Source: Mycobacterium kyorinense (GTDB lineage: Bacteria; Actinomycetota; Actinomycetes; Mycobacteriales; Mycobacteriaceae). Taken from it: 64,000 bases of DNA. The stretch is from contig NZ_LZKJ01000087.1 of assembly GCF_001672775.1 (NCBI RefSeq), positions 1 through 64,000 of the forward strand, written 5' to 3'. The notes under the pieces were generated by a model. The model worked only from the letters and a program-made list of their open reading frames with translations. It was not told the origin of the DNA and made no database searches. Positions 50,412 through 60,126 of this stretch are shown here, one piece after another. Numbering within the stretch: position 1 is the first letter of the stretch; each line of letters begins with the position of its first letter. The translations under genes were made by a program, and so were the position numbers.

Positions 50412-51334
50412 CAGACCGGGAACGTCACGTTGGTGAGTTCCTCGGAGACCGCCCACAGCCGGCGCTGCAGTTCTTCGTCGTGGGACTGCGCGCTGGACGA
50501 CACCAACTTCGGGTGACCGCGCTGCTCGCCCAGACCATCGGGGCCGTAGTACTGCCCGCCCTCGACGTCGGGATCGGTGGCCGCGCGCAGTGTCGGCAAC
50601 GCGCCCATCGCCGCGCTCTGGAAGACCAGCGGACCCAGCACCGAGGCGACCGGTTTCAGGATGGTCGGGATGTTGCGCGCCAATTCGGTGTTGGAGCCGC
50701 CGGGGTGTGCGGCCACCGCGATGGTGTTCTTCTGCTGCGCGGCGAGCCGCCGCTGCAGCTCGTAGGTGAACAGCAGATTGGCCAATTTCGACTGGCCGTA
50801 CGCGCCGATCCGGTCGTAGCGGCGCTCCCACTGCAGGTCGTCGAAGTGGATGGCCGCACGGATGCGGTGGCCCATGCTGCTGACGGTCACCACCCGCGAA
50901 CCGCGGACTGGCAGCAGGTGGTCGAGCAGCAGCCCGGTCAGCGCGAAGTGGCCGAGATGGTTGGTGCCGAACTGCATTTCGAAGCCGTCGGCGGTGACCT
51001 GCTTGGGTGTCCACATCACGCCGGCGTTGTTGATCAGCAGGTCGATGCGCGGGTAGGCCCTGCGCAGCGCATCGGCGGCGGTGCGGACCGAATCCAGCGA
51101 GCTCAGGTCGAGTTCCTGCAGGGTGACGTCGGCCTGCGGATAGGCGGCGACGATGCGCGCCAGCGCGGCGTTGCCCTTCTCCAGGTTGCGCACCGCCAGT
51201 ACGACGTGCGCGCCGCTTTGCGCCAGCGCCGCGGCGGTGTGGTAGCCCAGGCCGGTGTTAGCACCGGTGACGATCGCGGTGCGCCCGCTTTGGTCCGGCA
51301 CGTCGGCTTGTGACCATTTGCCTCCTGCGCTCAT
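50411..51334 (-). CDS. Short-chain dehydrogenase/reductase, retinol-dehydrogenase-like (Rv0439c)
   Basis: 307 residues. Cofactor motif TGANTGLGYHTA, structural NNAG, catalytic Ser in VTVSSMGHR, and YGQSK as the YxxxK pair. The extended C-terminal segment is typical of the mycobacterial retinol-dehydrogenase-like SDR group. It is probably NADP(H)-dependent with a lipid or alcohol substrate. It starts the leftward run into moeA2. A TATCGT element eight bases upstream of the ATG could be its -10. Confidence 0.92.
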   Translation of the reverse strand: MSAGGKWSQADVPDQSGRTAIVTGANTGLGYHTAAALAQSGAHVVLAVRNLEKGNAALARIVAAYPQADVTLQELDLSSLDSVRTAADALRRAYPRIDLLINNAGVMWTPKQVTADGFEMQFGTNHLGHFALTGLLLDHLLPVRGSRVVTVSSMGHRIRAAIHFDDLQWERRYDRIGAYGQSKLANLLFTYELQRRLAAQQKNTIAVAAHPGGSNTELARNIPTILKPVASVLGPLVFQSAAMGALPTLRAATDPDVEGGQYYGPDGLGEQRGHPKLVSSSAQSHDEELQRRLWAVSEELTNVTFPV

Positions 51335-51442
51335 GGCGCCAAACGATACCCACGGATGATCGCTTGTGCCCGACGGCGGCTCGATGGGGTAGACAACGGC
51401 ACGCCGTACCCGGACGTGGGGGGCATGGTCGACTCCGCCGGA

Positions 51443-51859
51443 TCAGCCCGAGGTACCGCGATACCCCGAGCCCATGTTGACCATGTTGCACCAGGCGCCC
51501 GTGCCGGCGCTCTTGGGTGCGTTGTTGGTCTTCGAGACGACCGTCCGCCCACCAACGGAAACTCGGCATGTCACCGACCCTGGGTCGCCGCCGGGGTGAA
51601 CGCCGCTGAAACTCAGCGACGGCGCGCTTCCGTTGTAGTCGTACGCTGTCGACCACGGCAAACTCACAACAGCGGTTTCGGGCTCGTCGTCCGCGCCGAA
51701 ATACGACACCTGCACACCCTCGGCAAATGTGCCCGTCAACTCGAAGGTGATCGGAGTCGACGCCAACGCCGTTGCCGGCGCTGTCAGCAGCAGCCCGCCG
51801 CCAAGCCCGACGACAGCAACCACCCTGCCCACGCGCCCGGCGGCAAATTCCATACTCAT
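51443..51859 (-). CDS. Secreted MmpS-like beta-sandwich protein
   Basis: 138 residues from ATG 51859 (alternatives at 51853 and GTG 51889). A signal peptide (VVAVVGLGGGLLLTAPATAL) ends at ALA-S. The mature part reads ITFELTGTFAEGVQVSYFGA, VVSLPWSTAYDYNG, and SVTCRVSVGGRTVVSKTNNA with two cysteines about 30 residues apart (VTCRV, GAWCNM). The ELTG / LPWS / CRVxVGGxVV pattern matches the extracytoplasmic domain of MmpS proteins, which work with MmpL transporters. Here there is no MmpL neighbour and a cleavable signal replaces the anchor. Confidence 0.75.
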   Translation of the reverse strand: MSMEFAAGRVGRVVAVVGLGGGLLLTAPATALASTPITFELTGTFAEGVQVSYFGADDEPETAVVSLPWSTAYDYNGSAPSLSFSGVHPGGDPGSVTCRVSVGGRTVVSKTNNAPKSAGTGAWCNMVNMGSGYRGTSG

Positions 51860-51910
51860 GCGTAAATTGCAGCACCGTTCGCAGCTCACGTCAGGCGATC
51901 GGCATATCCG

Positions 51911-53563
51911 CTACAGCTTGCGGGCCGCCTCGATGCGGTTTTTGAGCTGATCGGTGGTGGCCGCCGCAACTGGCGGTCCGCCGCAGATGCGTCGCAGTTC
52001 GTTGTGAATCCAGCCGTGTGGCTTGCCCGTTCGGTGATGCGCCGCCGACACCAATGCGTTGAGCTCGCGGCGCAGATCGCGCAGCTGACCGTGCCGGATG
52101 ACCGGCTCGGCGTCACTGCCGCGCCGCTCGAGCTGTTCGGCTTGGCGGCGCCGCAACAGGTCTCGCATCTGACCGGCATCCAACAGACCCGGGATGCCGA
52201 GGTAGTCGTCCTCGTCGCCGCCGGTGCCGAACGACGCGCCGTCGAAGATGACCTGGTCCAGCTCGGCGTCGGCGCCCAGCGAGGTGAACCCGTTCTCGAG
52301 CTCCGACGGCTCACTTTGGCGGCGCTGCGCGGCCACCAGTTCGTCGGATTCCCGGTGCGGCTTACCCAGCACATGGTTGCGTTGCGCCTCCAGCTCGCTG
52401 GCCAGCAGCAGCAGCGAGGGCACCGACGGCAGGAACACACTCGCCGTTTCCCCGGGCCGCCGCGACCGGACGAACCGGCCGATCGCCTGGGCGAAAAACA
52501 GCGGCGTCGAGGCGCTGGTGGCATAGACACCCACGGCCAGCCGCGGGACGTCGACGCCCTCTGACACCATCCGCACCGCGACCAGCCAGCGGCTGGTGTC
52601 CGCGGCGAACCGCGCGATGCTTTCCGACGCACCCGGGTCGTCGGAAAGCACGACGGTCGGTGTCTCGCCGGTGATCCTGGTCAGCAGGCCGGCGTAGGCG
52701 CGCGCGGCTTTTTGGTCCGAGGCGATCACCATGCCGCCGGCGTCGGGCATGCCGCCGGCGCGCAGCTGCCGCAACCTGGTGTCGGCCGCAGCGATAACCG
52801 CCGGCATCCATTCGCCGGCCGGGTCCAGCGCGGTGCGCCAGGCCCGGGTGGTGTGCTCGACACTCAGCGGCTCGCCGAGCCGCGCGGCGTACTCCTCGCC
52901 GGCGCTGTCTCGCCAGCGGGCCTCGCCGGAGTAGGCCAGAAACACCACCGGGCGCACCACGCCGTCGGCCAGCGCCTCGGTGTAGCCGTAGGTGTGGTCG
53001 GCCTGTGAGCGCAGCAAGCCGTCGCGGTCGGGCGCATAGTGTACGAACGGGATGGCGGCGTCGTCGCTGCGAAACGGTGTGCCGGTCAGTGACAGCCGGC
53101 GGGTGGCGTCGCCGTAGGCCTCCTGGATGGCGTCGCCCCAGCTTTTGGCGTCGCCGCCGTGATGGATCTCGTCGAAGATGACCAGGGTTCGCCGGCTCTC
53201 GGTGCGCACCCGGTGCCGTGTTGGGTGGCTGGCCACCTGGGCGTAGGTGACGACGACGCCGTCGTATTCGGCCGAGGTGTGCGCGGCGCTATTGCGGAAC
53301 TTGGGGTCCAGCGCGATGCCGTCGGCGGCCGCCGCCAGTGCCCATTGCACCTTGAGGTGTTCGGTGGGCACCACCACGGTGATCGCCTCGATGCTGCGAT
53401 CTGCCAACAGCTCTGCGGCGATGCGCAGAGCAAACGCGGTCTTTCCCGCGCCCGGGGTGGCGACCAGCAGGAAATCCCGCGGCTTGCCGGTCAGATAGCG
53501 CACCAAGGCTCGCCGCTGCCAGCCCCGCAATGCTCGGGTGCTGGGCGCATCGGTTGCCCGCAC
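51911..53563 (-). CDS. DEAD/DEAH-box superfamily 2 helicase
   Basis: 550 residues from GTG 53563, chosen because AGGAG lies seven bases upstream; a longer frame start has no such site. Motif I ATPGAGKT (about 35-42), motif II DEIHH, motif III LTGTPFRSD, and motif VI QAIGRFVRSRR. An N-terminal RGWQRRAL resembles a Q-like motif. The order and spacing resemble type III restriction or UvrB/XPB-type helicases, but no nuclease or methylase gene is adjacent. Role unknown; DNA or RNA remodelling is inferred. Confidence 0.88.
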   Translation of the reverse strand: MRATDAPSTRALRGWQRRALVRYLTGKPRDFLLVATPGAGKTAFALRIAAELLADRSIEAITVVVPTEHLKVQWALAAAADGIALDPKFRNSAAHTSAEYDGVVVTYAQVASHPTRHRVRTESRRTLVIFDEIHHGGDAKSWGDAIQEAYGDATRRLSLTGTPFRSDDAAIPFVHYAPDRDGLLRSQADHTYGYTEALADGVVRPVVFLAYSGEARWRDSAGEEYAARLGEPLSVEHTTRAWRTALDPAGEWMPAVIAAADTRLRQLRAGGMPDAGGMVIASDQKAARAYAGLLTRITGETPTVVLSDDPGASESIARFAADTSRWLVAVRMVSEGVDVPRLAVGVYATSASTPLFFAQAIGRFVRSRRPGETASVFLPSVPSLLLLASELEAQRNHVLGKPHRESDELVAAQRRQSEPSELENGFTSLGADAELDQVIFDGASFGTGGDEDDYLGIPGLLDAGQMRDLLRRRQAEQLERRGSDAEPVIRHGQLRDLRRELNALVSAAHHRTGKPHGWIHNELRRICGGPPVAAATTDQLKNRIEAARKL

Positions 53564-53625
53564 CCGAGGACTCCTATCTGTCGAGATGCACTGTAGCGCA
53601 ATGGCATCGGAGCGTGCATAGGCCG

Positions 53626-53631
53626 TAGTAT
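53626..53631 (+). promoter_or_regulatory. Candidate -10 box for leaderless M24 peptidase mRNA
   Basis: TAGTAT (TANNNT) ends seven bases before the GTG at 53639 and only one base before the alternative GTG at 53633. This spacing favours 53639. Confidence 0.45.
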
Positions 53632-53638
53632 CGTGGCG

Positions 53639-54340
53639 GTGGACAAGCTGGTCGCCGAGGAAAGCGTTCGGGTGGCGCGTCTTCTCGACGCGCAAGACAA
53701 GGCCGCGCGGCTATTCGACGAGATCGAACGGCGGGGCATGCTGCGCGCCGGCGTCAGCGAGCGGGAGTTGTCCGACGAGATCCGCGACCTGGCCGCCGAC
53801 ATGTTCGCGATGACGCAGCACTGGCACAAGCGGGTGGTGCGGGCCGGCGAGAACACCGTGCACCCGTTTGCCGAGAACCCGCCGGATCGGGTGATCGCCG
53901 CCGACGACATCGTGTTCTGCGACTTCGGCCCGATCTTTGAGCAGTGGGAGGCCGACTTCGGGCGCACCTTCGTGCTGGGCGACGACCCGGACAAGCTCGC
54001 CCTGCGCGACGCGCTGCCCCGGGTGTGGCGGGCCGGGCGTGCCTACTTCGACGAGCATCCGGAGATCACCGGCGCCGAACTGTTCGACCACGTCGTCGGG
54101 CAGGCCCGGGCCGAAGGCTACGAGTGGGGCAGCCCCATTGCGGGACACTTGGTGGGCCAATTCCCGCACAAAAAGCTCGGCGGGAACGGCGCGCAGTGGT
54201 ACCTCAAACCGGGATCCCGCCGGCCGATGCGCCGCCGCGACAGCTCGGGACTGACCTGCCACTGGATCCTCGAGGTCCATCTCGTCAACCCGGTGCGCGG
54301 TTTCGGCGGGTTTTACGAAGAGCTGCTCGACCTGCCCTGA
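53639..54340 (+). CDS. Single-domain M24 metallopeptidase-family protein
   Basis: 233 residues from GTG 53639. It has the pita-bread M24 fold without the N-terminal creatinase/prolidase domain. Metal ligands can be followed: CDFGPIFEQWEADFGRTF (two Asp), GHLVGQFPHKK (His), ILEVHLVNP (Glu) and GGFYEELL (Glu), so the five-ligand set appears complete. It could be an aminopeptidase or a related hydrolase. It stands alone, 200 bases before groEL2, with a small GC hairpin (54342-54358) after its stop. Confidence 0.85.
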   Translation: MDKLVAEESVRVARLLDAQDKAARLFDEIERRGMLRAGVSERELSDEIRDLAADMFAMTQHWHKRVVRAGENTVHPFAENPPDRVIAADDIVFCDFGPIFEQWEADFGRTFVLGDDPDKLALRDALPRVWRAGRAYFDEHPEITGAELFDHVVGQARAEGYEWGSPIAGHLVGQFPHKKLGGNGAQWYLKPGSRRPMRRRDSSGLTCHWILEVHLVNPVRGFGGFYEELLDLP

Positions 54341-54368
54341 ACCGGGCGCGGAGCCCGGCGTATGTGAC

Positions 54369-54395
54369 CTTGCACTCTCCATGGGCGAGTGCTAA
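54369..54395. promoter_or_regulatory. CIRCE element 1 (HrcA operator) upstream of groEL2
   Basis: Left arm CTTGCACTC, nine-base spacer, right arm GAGTGCTAA. The consensus is TTAGCACTC-N9-GAGTGCTAA: the left arm matches seven of nine, the right arm all nine. Confidence 0.88.
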
Positions 54396-54402
54396 GAATG
54401 TG

Positions 54403-54429
54403 TTGGCACTCGCGACCGGCGAGTGCTAG
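54403..54429. promoter_or_regulatory. CIRCE element 2 (HrcA operator) upstream of groEL2
   Basis: TTGGCACTC, nine-base spacer, GAGTGCTAG: each arm differs from consensus at one base. It lies 34 bases (start to start) downstream of element 1, about 111 bases before the ATG. HrcA should repress groEL2 until heat or misfolded protein titrates the chaperonin. Confidence 0.9.
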
Positions 54430-56166
<1,737 letters not shown>

Positions 56167-56176
56167 AAGTCTGGTT

Positions 56177-56222
56177 GCACGAAAAAGCCCGGTCTGCTTC
56201 GGCAGGCCGGGCTTTTTCGTGC
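56177..56222 (+). terminator. Strong hairpin terminator after groEL2
   Basis: A near-perfect 21-pair stem with a TTCG tetraloop: GCACGAAAAAGCCCGG... pairs with ...CCGGGCTTTTTCGTGC, with only a G-T pair in the arm. The loop-closing C(TTCG)G is an unusually stable tetraloop. The stem includes a run of five T in the 3' arm and is followed after GCGCA by another TTTTT. Confidence 0.88.
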
Positions 56223-56243
56223 GCATTTTTCGTCTGCACCGCC

Positions 56244-56304
56244 GTTGACTCTGCGTGCACCAGACAAAAGTGCGGGTGGGCCGTCTGGTAGGCGCAGAGT
56301 CAAC
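56244..56304. repeat. Long imperfect palindrome before the MBL-CobU gene
   Basis: Arms GTTGACTCTGCG (56244-56255) and CGCAGAGTCAAC (56293-56304) pair perfectly over 12 bases. After a three-base internal loop, ACCAGAC (56259-56265) pairs with GTCTGGT (56283-56289), leaving a 17-base loop. It ends 12 bases before the gene start. It is either a dispersed repeat or a leader structure controlling translation. Confidence 0.6.
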
Positions 56305-56316
56305 GACAATAACGGC

Positions 56317-57699
56317 GTGGAGATTCTGTTGCTGGGCACCGGCAGCGGCGACGGCTGGCCCAGCCCGTTCTGCCGCTGTGCCTCCTGTCGGTGGGCGATG
56401 GCCGCCGGCGAGATCCGCGGCCAGACCGCCGGGCTGCTCGACAACACTGTGCTGCTGGACTGCGGTCCCGAGGCACCGCGGGCCGCGGTGCGATGCGGCC
56501 GCTCGCTGGCCGATGTCCGCCACATCCTGTTCACGCACGGCCACAGCGACCACGTCGGCCCTGCGGCGCTGCTGATGCGGCACTGGGCCGGCCGGACCGA
56601 GCCGCTGGAGGTGCTCGGTCCGCCGAGCGCGCTGAAGCAGTGCCAGGATTGGGTCGCTCCCGACGACCCCGTCCGGTTCGTCGCGGTCCACCCCGGCGAC
56701 GACATCACGCTGGACCGCTACCGGGTGCGGGTGCTGGAGGCAGCTCACGATTCCGAGCTCGGCGCCGATGCCGTGCTCTACGACATCGCACGCGGCGACG
56801 ACCGCATCCTGTGGGCCACCGACACCGGCCCGCTGCCGGACAGCGTGCACGCCGCGATCGCGGGCGCGGGCTTCGACGCGGTGTTCCTCGAGGAGACGTT
56901 CGGGACGTTCACCGACCACGGCACCGAGCACCACGACCTGCCGACATTTGCCCGCACGCTCGCGCAGCTGCGCCAATCCGGTGCCGTCGTCGACAGCACC
57001 GACGTCGTCGCGATCCACCTGAGCCATCACAACCCGCCCGGTGCCGAACTGGCGCGCGTGCTGGGCCAGTGGGGCGCACGCGCGGGCCGCGACGGCGACG
57101 TGGTGCGCATGGGTGCAGCCCGCCCCGATCCGCTGCTGCCGGCCCGCACCCTGGTGCTCGGCGGGGTGCGGTCGGGCAAGTCGGCCTACGCCGAGACGCT
57201 GCTGGCCGCCGAGCCCGAAGTGATCTACCTGGCTACCGGCGGCACCCGGGACGGCGACGAGGAGTGGGCCGAACGGGTGAAGTTGCACCAGGCGCGCCGG
57301 CCGGCATCCTGGCGAACCATCGAAACCGCCGATGCGGCAGCGCAATTGCGCGTTGCCGGAGCGCCGGTGCTGCTGGACTGCCTGGGCACCTGGCTGACCG
57401 CCCGGATCGACGTCCATCAGGCGTGGGACGGGGTCGGGCTGGACGCCGTGCACGCCGACATCGACGAACTGGTGGCGGCGTGGCGGGACTGCCCGCTGCC
57501 GGTGGTGGGAGTGAGCAACGAGGTGGGCAGCGGGGTCGTCCCGGCGACCGCGTCCGGGCGGTTGTTTCGTGATCTGCTCGGGACGGTGAACGCGCGCATC
57601 GGTGCGCAGAGCGACAGCGTCGTCTTCATGGTCGCGGGGATGCCGCTGCTGCTGCGCGGCGCGGACGGTCAGACCTCGGTGAGGTTCACGCAGTCGTAG
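56317..57699 (+). CDS. cobU: Metallo-beta-lactamase-fold domain fused to CobU (adenosylcobinamide kinase/guanylyltransferase)
   Basis: 460 residues from GTG 56317. Residues 1-270 are a metallo-beta-lactamase fold: LLLGTGSGDGWPSPFCRCAS with two Cys, FTHGHSDHVGP at 72-82 (HxHxDH), WATDTGPLPD, and HLSHHNPPGAEL. Residues 278-460 are CobU: P-loop GGVRSGKS (282-289), TGGTRDGDEEWAERVKLHQA with RRP..W, and SNEVGSGVVPATASGRLFRD. CobU phosphorylates adenosylcobinamide and adds GMP to it in B12 assembly. The N-terminal half resembles PhnP-like phosphodiesterases. I recall a related fusion in other actinomycetes. The 3' end overlaps the convergent gene by 31 bases. Confidence 0.9.
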   Translation: MEILLLGTGSGDGWPSPFCRCASCRWAMAAGEIRGQTAGLLDNTVLLDCGPEAPRAAVRCGRSLADVRHILFTHGHSDHVGPAALLMRHWAGRTEPLEVLGPPSALKQCQDWVAPDDPVRFVAVHPGDDITLDRYRVRVLEAAHDSELGADAVLYDIARGDDRILWATDTGPLPDSVHAAIAGAGFDAVFLEETFGTFTDHGTEHHDLPTFARTLAQLRQSGAVVDSTDVVAIHLSHHNPPGAELARVLGQWGARAGRDGDVVRMGAARPDPLLPARTLVLGGVRSGKSAYAETLLAAEPEVIYLATGGTRDGDEEWAERVKLHQARRPASWRTIETADAAAQLRVAGAPVLLDCLGTWLTARIDVHQAWDGVGLDAVHADIDELVAAWRDCPLPVVGVSNEVGSGVVPATASGRLFRDLLGTVNARIGAQSDSVVFMVAGMPLLLRGADGQTSVRFTQS

Positions 57700-58043
57700 G
57701 CGGGGCTGCAGGTGCTCGGTGGGGAGTCTGAGGTGGCGGGCCGGTGCAGCACGGCGCGGGTGGGCCTGACGGTCAACGGGTCGATGGTCTCGGCGTGGCC
57801 GTCGACGATCAGCGAGTAGCCACCCGGTGTCTGCGGCGGCCACAGCACGGTGACGTCGCGGTGGGCTTCGGTGTTGGCGCGGGTGTGTCGACCGACCGTC
57901 CCGATCCGCAGCACACCGTCATTGAGCACCGGTGTGACGGCCGCGGTGTGGGCGCGGTAATCGTCGTCGACGCTGATCACGTAGGCGAACCCGTAGTCAC
58001 GCAGCGTGTCGGCGAGCCGGTCGAGATCCACCTTCTTGCTCAT
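57669..58043 (-). CDS. Pyridoxamine-oxidase-like / F420-type split-barrel protein
   Basis: 124 residues with one split-barrel fold: DLDRLADTLRDYGFAYVISV, HTAAVTPVLNDGVLRIGTVG, RHTRANTEAHRDVTVLWPPQ and YSLIVDGHAET. Mycobacterial members bind FMN or F420 and act as small oxidoreductases or cofactor-binding proteins. The substrate cannot be told. Its ATG follows a leaderless promoter box, and it is divergent from the aldo/keto reductase across 31 bases. Confidence 0.82.
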   Translation of the reverse strand: MSKKVDLDRLADTLRDYGFAYVISVDDDYRAHTAAVTPVLNDGVLRIGTVGRHTRANTEAHRDVTVLWPPQTPGGYSLIVDGHAETIDPLTVRPTRAVLHRPATSDSPPSTCSPAYDCVNLTEV

Positions 58044-58049
58044 GGTTCG

Positions 58050-58055
58050 AGCTTA
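58050..58055 (-). promoter_or_regulatory. Candidate -10 box for leaderless split-barrel gene
   Basis: Reverse-strand TAAGCT (TANNNT) followed by CGAACC and the ATG at 58043, six-base spacing. Confidence 0.45.
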
Positions 58056-58074
58056 CTTCGGCAGGATGGGGCGT

Positions 58075-59091
58075 ATGGAATTCCGCTACCTCGGCAACTC
58101 GGGTCTGCAGATCTCGGAGATCACCTACGGCAACTGGCTCACTCATGGCTCACAGGTCGAAAACGACGTCGCCACCGCCTGTGTGCACGCCGCGCTGGAC
58201 TGTGGCATCACCACGTTCGACACCGCCGACGTGTACGCCAACGGCCGCGCCGAGGAGGTGCTCGGCGCGGCGCTGAAGGGTCAACGGCGTGAGTCGCTGG
58301 AGATTTTCACCAAGGTGTACTGGCCCACCGGCCCAGATCCCCTGGGCAAGAACGACACCGGCCTGTCGCGCAAACACATGATGGAGAGCATCGACGGGTC
58401 GCTGCGCCGACTGCAGACCGACTACGTCGACCTGTACCAGGCCCACCGCTACGACTCCTTCACCCCGCTGGAGGAGACCATGCAGGCCTTCGCCGACATC
58501 GTGCGCGCCGGCAAGGCCCTCTACATCGGGGTCAGCGAATGGTCCGCCGCGCAGATCCGGGCCGCCCACGCGCTGGCCCGCCAACTCGGGGTGTCGCTGA
58601 TCTCCAGTCAGCCGCAGTACTCGATGCTGTGGCGGATCATCGAGCCCGAGGTCATTCCGGCCTGCCGGGAACTCGGGCTCAGCCAGATCGTCTGGTCGCC
58701 GATGGCCCAGGGCGTGCTGTCCGGCAAGTATCTTCCCGGTCAGCCGCCGCCGGCCGGGTCACGTGCCACCGACGACAAGGGCGGCGCGAATTTCATCAAG
58801 CGGTTCATGACCGACGACGTGCTCGAGCGGGTGCAGCAGTTGCGGCCGATCGCCGAAGAGTTGGAGCTGACGACCGCGCAACTGGCCGTCGCATGGGTGC
58901 TGCAGAACGACAACGTCGCCGCGGCGCTGGTCGGCGCATCGCGGCCGGAGCAGGTCACCGAGAACGTCAAGGCCGCCGGGGTGCAGATTCCCGACGAGCT
59001 GCTGGCCCGCATCGATCAGGTGCTCGGCGACGTGGTCACCCGCGACGCGGAGCTGGTTGCCCGCTCGACTCCGGCGCAGCGCATCGTCTGA
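58075..59091 (+). CDS. Aldo/keto reductase (Kv-beta / YghZ-like)
   Basis: 338 residues from ATG 58075; an in-frame ATG lies nine bases upstream. It begins MEFRYLGNSGLQISEITYGN. The catalytic tetrad is present: Asp and Tyr in FDTADVYANG, Lys in IFTKVYWP, His in DLYQAHRYD. The C-terminal NADPH segment includes AAALVGASRPEQVTENVKAA. Soluble, NADPH-dependent reduction of aldehydes or ketones. Members close to potassium-channel beta subunits share this length. The following 130 bases contain the left inverted repeat of the DUF559 unit. Confidence 0.9.
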   Translation: MEFRYLGNSGLQISEITYGNWLTHGSQVENDVATACVHAALDCGITTFDTADVYANGRAEEVLGAALKGQRRESLEIFTKVYWPTGPDPLGKNDTGLSRKHMMESIDGSLRRLQTDYVDLYQAHRYDSFTPLEETMQAFADIVRAGKALYIGVSEWSAAQIRAAHALARQLGVSLISSQPQYSMLWRIIEPEVIPACRELGLSQIVWSPMAQGVLSGKYLPGQPPPAGSRATDDKGGANFIKRFMTDDVLERVQQLRPIAEELELTTAQLAVAWVLQNDNVAAALVGASRPEQVTENVKAAGVQIPDELLARIDQVLGDVVTRDAELVARSTPAQRIV

Positions 59092-59110
59092 GCTGTCGGC
59101 TGCTGGCCGG

Positions 59111-59131
59111 CTGTGCGGTTTCATACGCGAC
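59111..59131 (+). repeat. Left 21-base inverted repeat flanking the DUF559 gene
   Basis: Begins CTGTGCGGTTTCATACGCGA and is perfectly complementary over 21 bases to 60127-60147. Beyond 59131 the match continues for several bases with one mismatch (GCGCCGC against TCGCCGC). Confidence 0.85.
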
Positions 59132-59223
59132 GCGCCGCGTCCTGCGTATCTGATCGCACACTCGGCACCGGCGCTGTGGATGGCCGCAAGCCGCGCGGCT
59201 GGCGATGGCGGATCCTGGCGGCG

Positions 59224-60096
59224 ATGGAGACAGTTGTTTGGCCGTTTCGGGGAGCCGAGGCGTTGGCTGCCGGAGCGTTGACCTTCCGCGAGTTGCGCCG
59301 CTTCCATGCTGCGGTGTACCCGGGCGTGTGGGTGCCGCGAGGAGCCGAGCTGTCGGCGCGTCAGCGTTCTCGCGCGGCCTGGCTATGGTCGGGCCGTAAA
59401 GCCGTGATCGCCGGCCTCTCGGCCGCTGAACTCCTGGGCACCAAATGGATCGACGTCGAGACGCCCGCGGAGCTCGTCCACAGTAACCGGCGGCCGCCGC
59501 CGCTGATCTGTGTCCACACCGACACACTGCTGCCCGGTGAAACGCAAACGGTCTGCGGATTGCCCGCAACCACACCTGCTCGCACCGCTTTTGACATCGG
59601 CAGGCGGCTCGGACTCAAGGAGGGCGTGCAGCGTCTCGACGCGCTGATGAACGCCACTGATGTCAAGGCAACCGATGTACAGGCCGTGATCGCCAGACAT
59701 CCAGGCGTTCGGGGTCTACGGCAGCTGGAAAAGACGCTGCAACTCGTCGACGGCGGCGCTGAGTCGCCCTACGAGTCGCTGACTCGTCTGCTGTTGGTCC
59801 AAGCTGGCTTTCCTCTGCCGCAGACCCAAATCCCGGTCTACGACGAGACCGGTTGTGCCATTGCTCGCATCGATATGGGCTGGCCGGAATGGCTCGTCGG
59901 CGTCGACTTCGACGGCGCCCACCACTGGACCGATCCCAGGCAGCGGACCTGGGACGTCGAACGTTACGCCAGGGTGTTCGAGCTGGGCTGGACCGACATC
60001 AGGCTGACCAGCGGGATGCTGCACAACACCCCGAGTGTGTTCCTCGGCCGGGTCGGTGCCGCCCTGATCGCCCGTGGCTGCCCGAAGACGTGGTGA
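59224..60096 (+). CDS. DUF559 / VSR-like endonuclease-domain protein, inside inverted repeats
   Basis: 290 residues from ATG 59224. The N-terminal half resembles AbiEi-type proteins (LTFRELRRFHAAVYPGVWVP, AVIAGLSAAELLG, TPARTAFDIGRRLGLKEGVQ). The C-terminal part has a PD-(D/E)xK nuclease-like core of the DUF559/VSR kind: YDETGCAIARIDMGWPEWLV, GVDFDGAHHW, then DVERYARVFELGW. The usual VEYDG is here VDFDG, so the acidic residue is Asp. Such genes are multicopy in mycobacteria and of unknown role. There is no clear ribosome site. Perfect 21-base inverted repeats bracket the gene (59111-60147). Confidence 0.82.
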   Translation: METVVWPFRGAEALAAGALTFRELRRFHAAVYPGVWVPRGAELSARQRSRAAWLWSGRKAVIAGLSAAELLGTKWIDVETPAELVHSNRRPPPLICVHTDTLLPGETQTVCGLPATTPARTAFDIGRRLGLKEGVQRLDALMNATDVKATDVQAVIARHPGVRGLRQLEKTLQLVDGGAESPYESLTRLLLVQAGFPLPQTQIPVYDETGCAIARIDMGWPEWLVGVDFDGAHHWTDPRQRTWDVERYARVFELGWTDIRLTSGMLHNTPSVFLGRVGAALIARGCPKTW

Positions 60097-60126
60097 GTGT
60101 GCGAATTTATCCGCGATCAGCGGCGA

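Noticed and set aside
53564..53695. Longer N-terminus for the helicase
   Set aside because: No ribosome site there, while GTG 53563 has AGGAG at seven bases; the extension would also run over the divergent M24 promoter.
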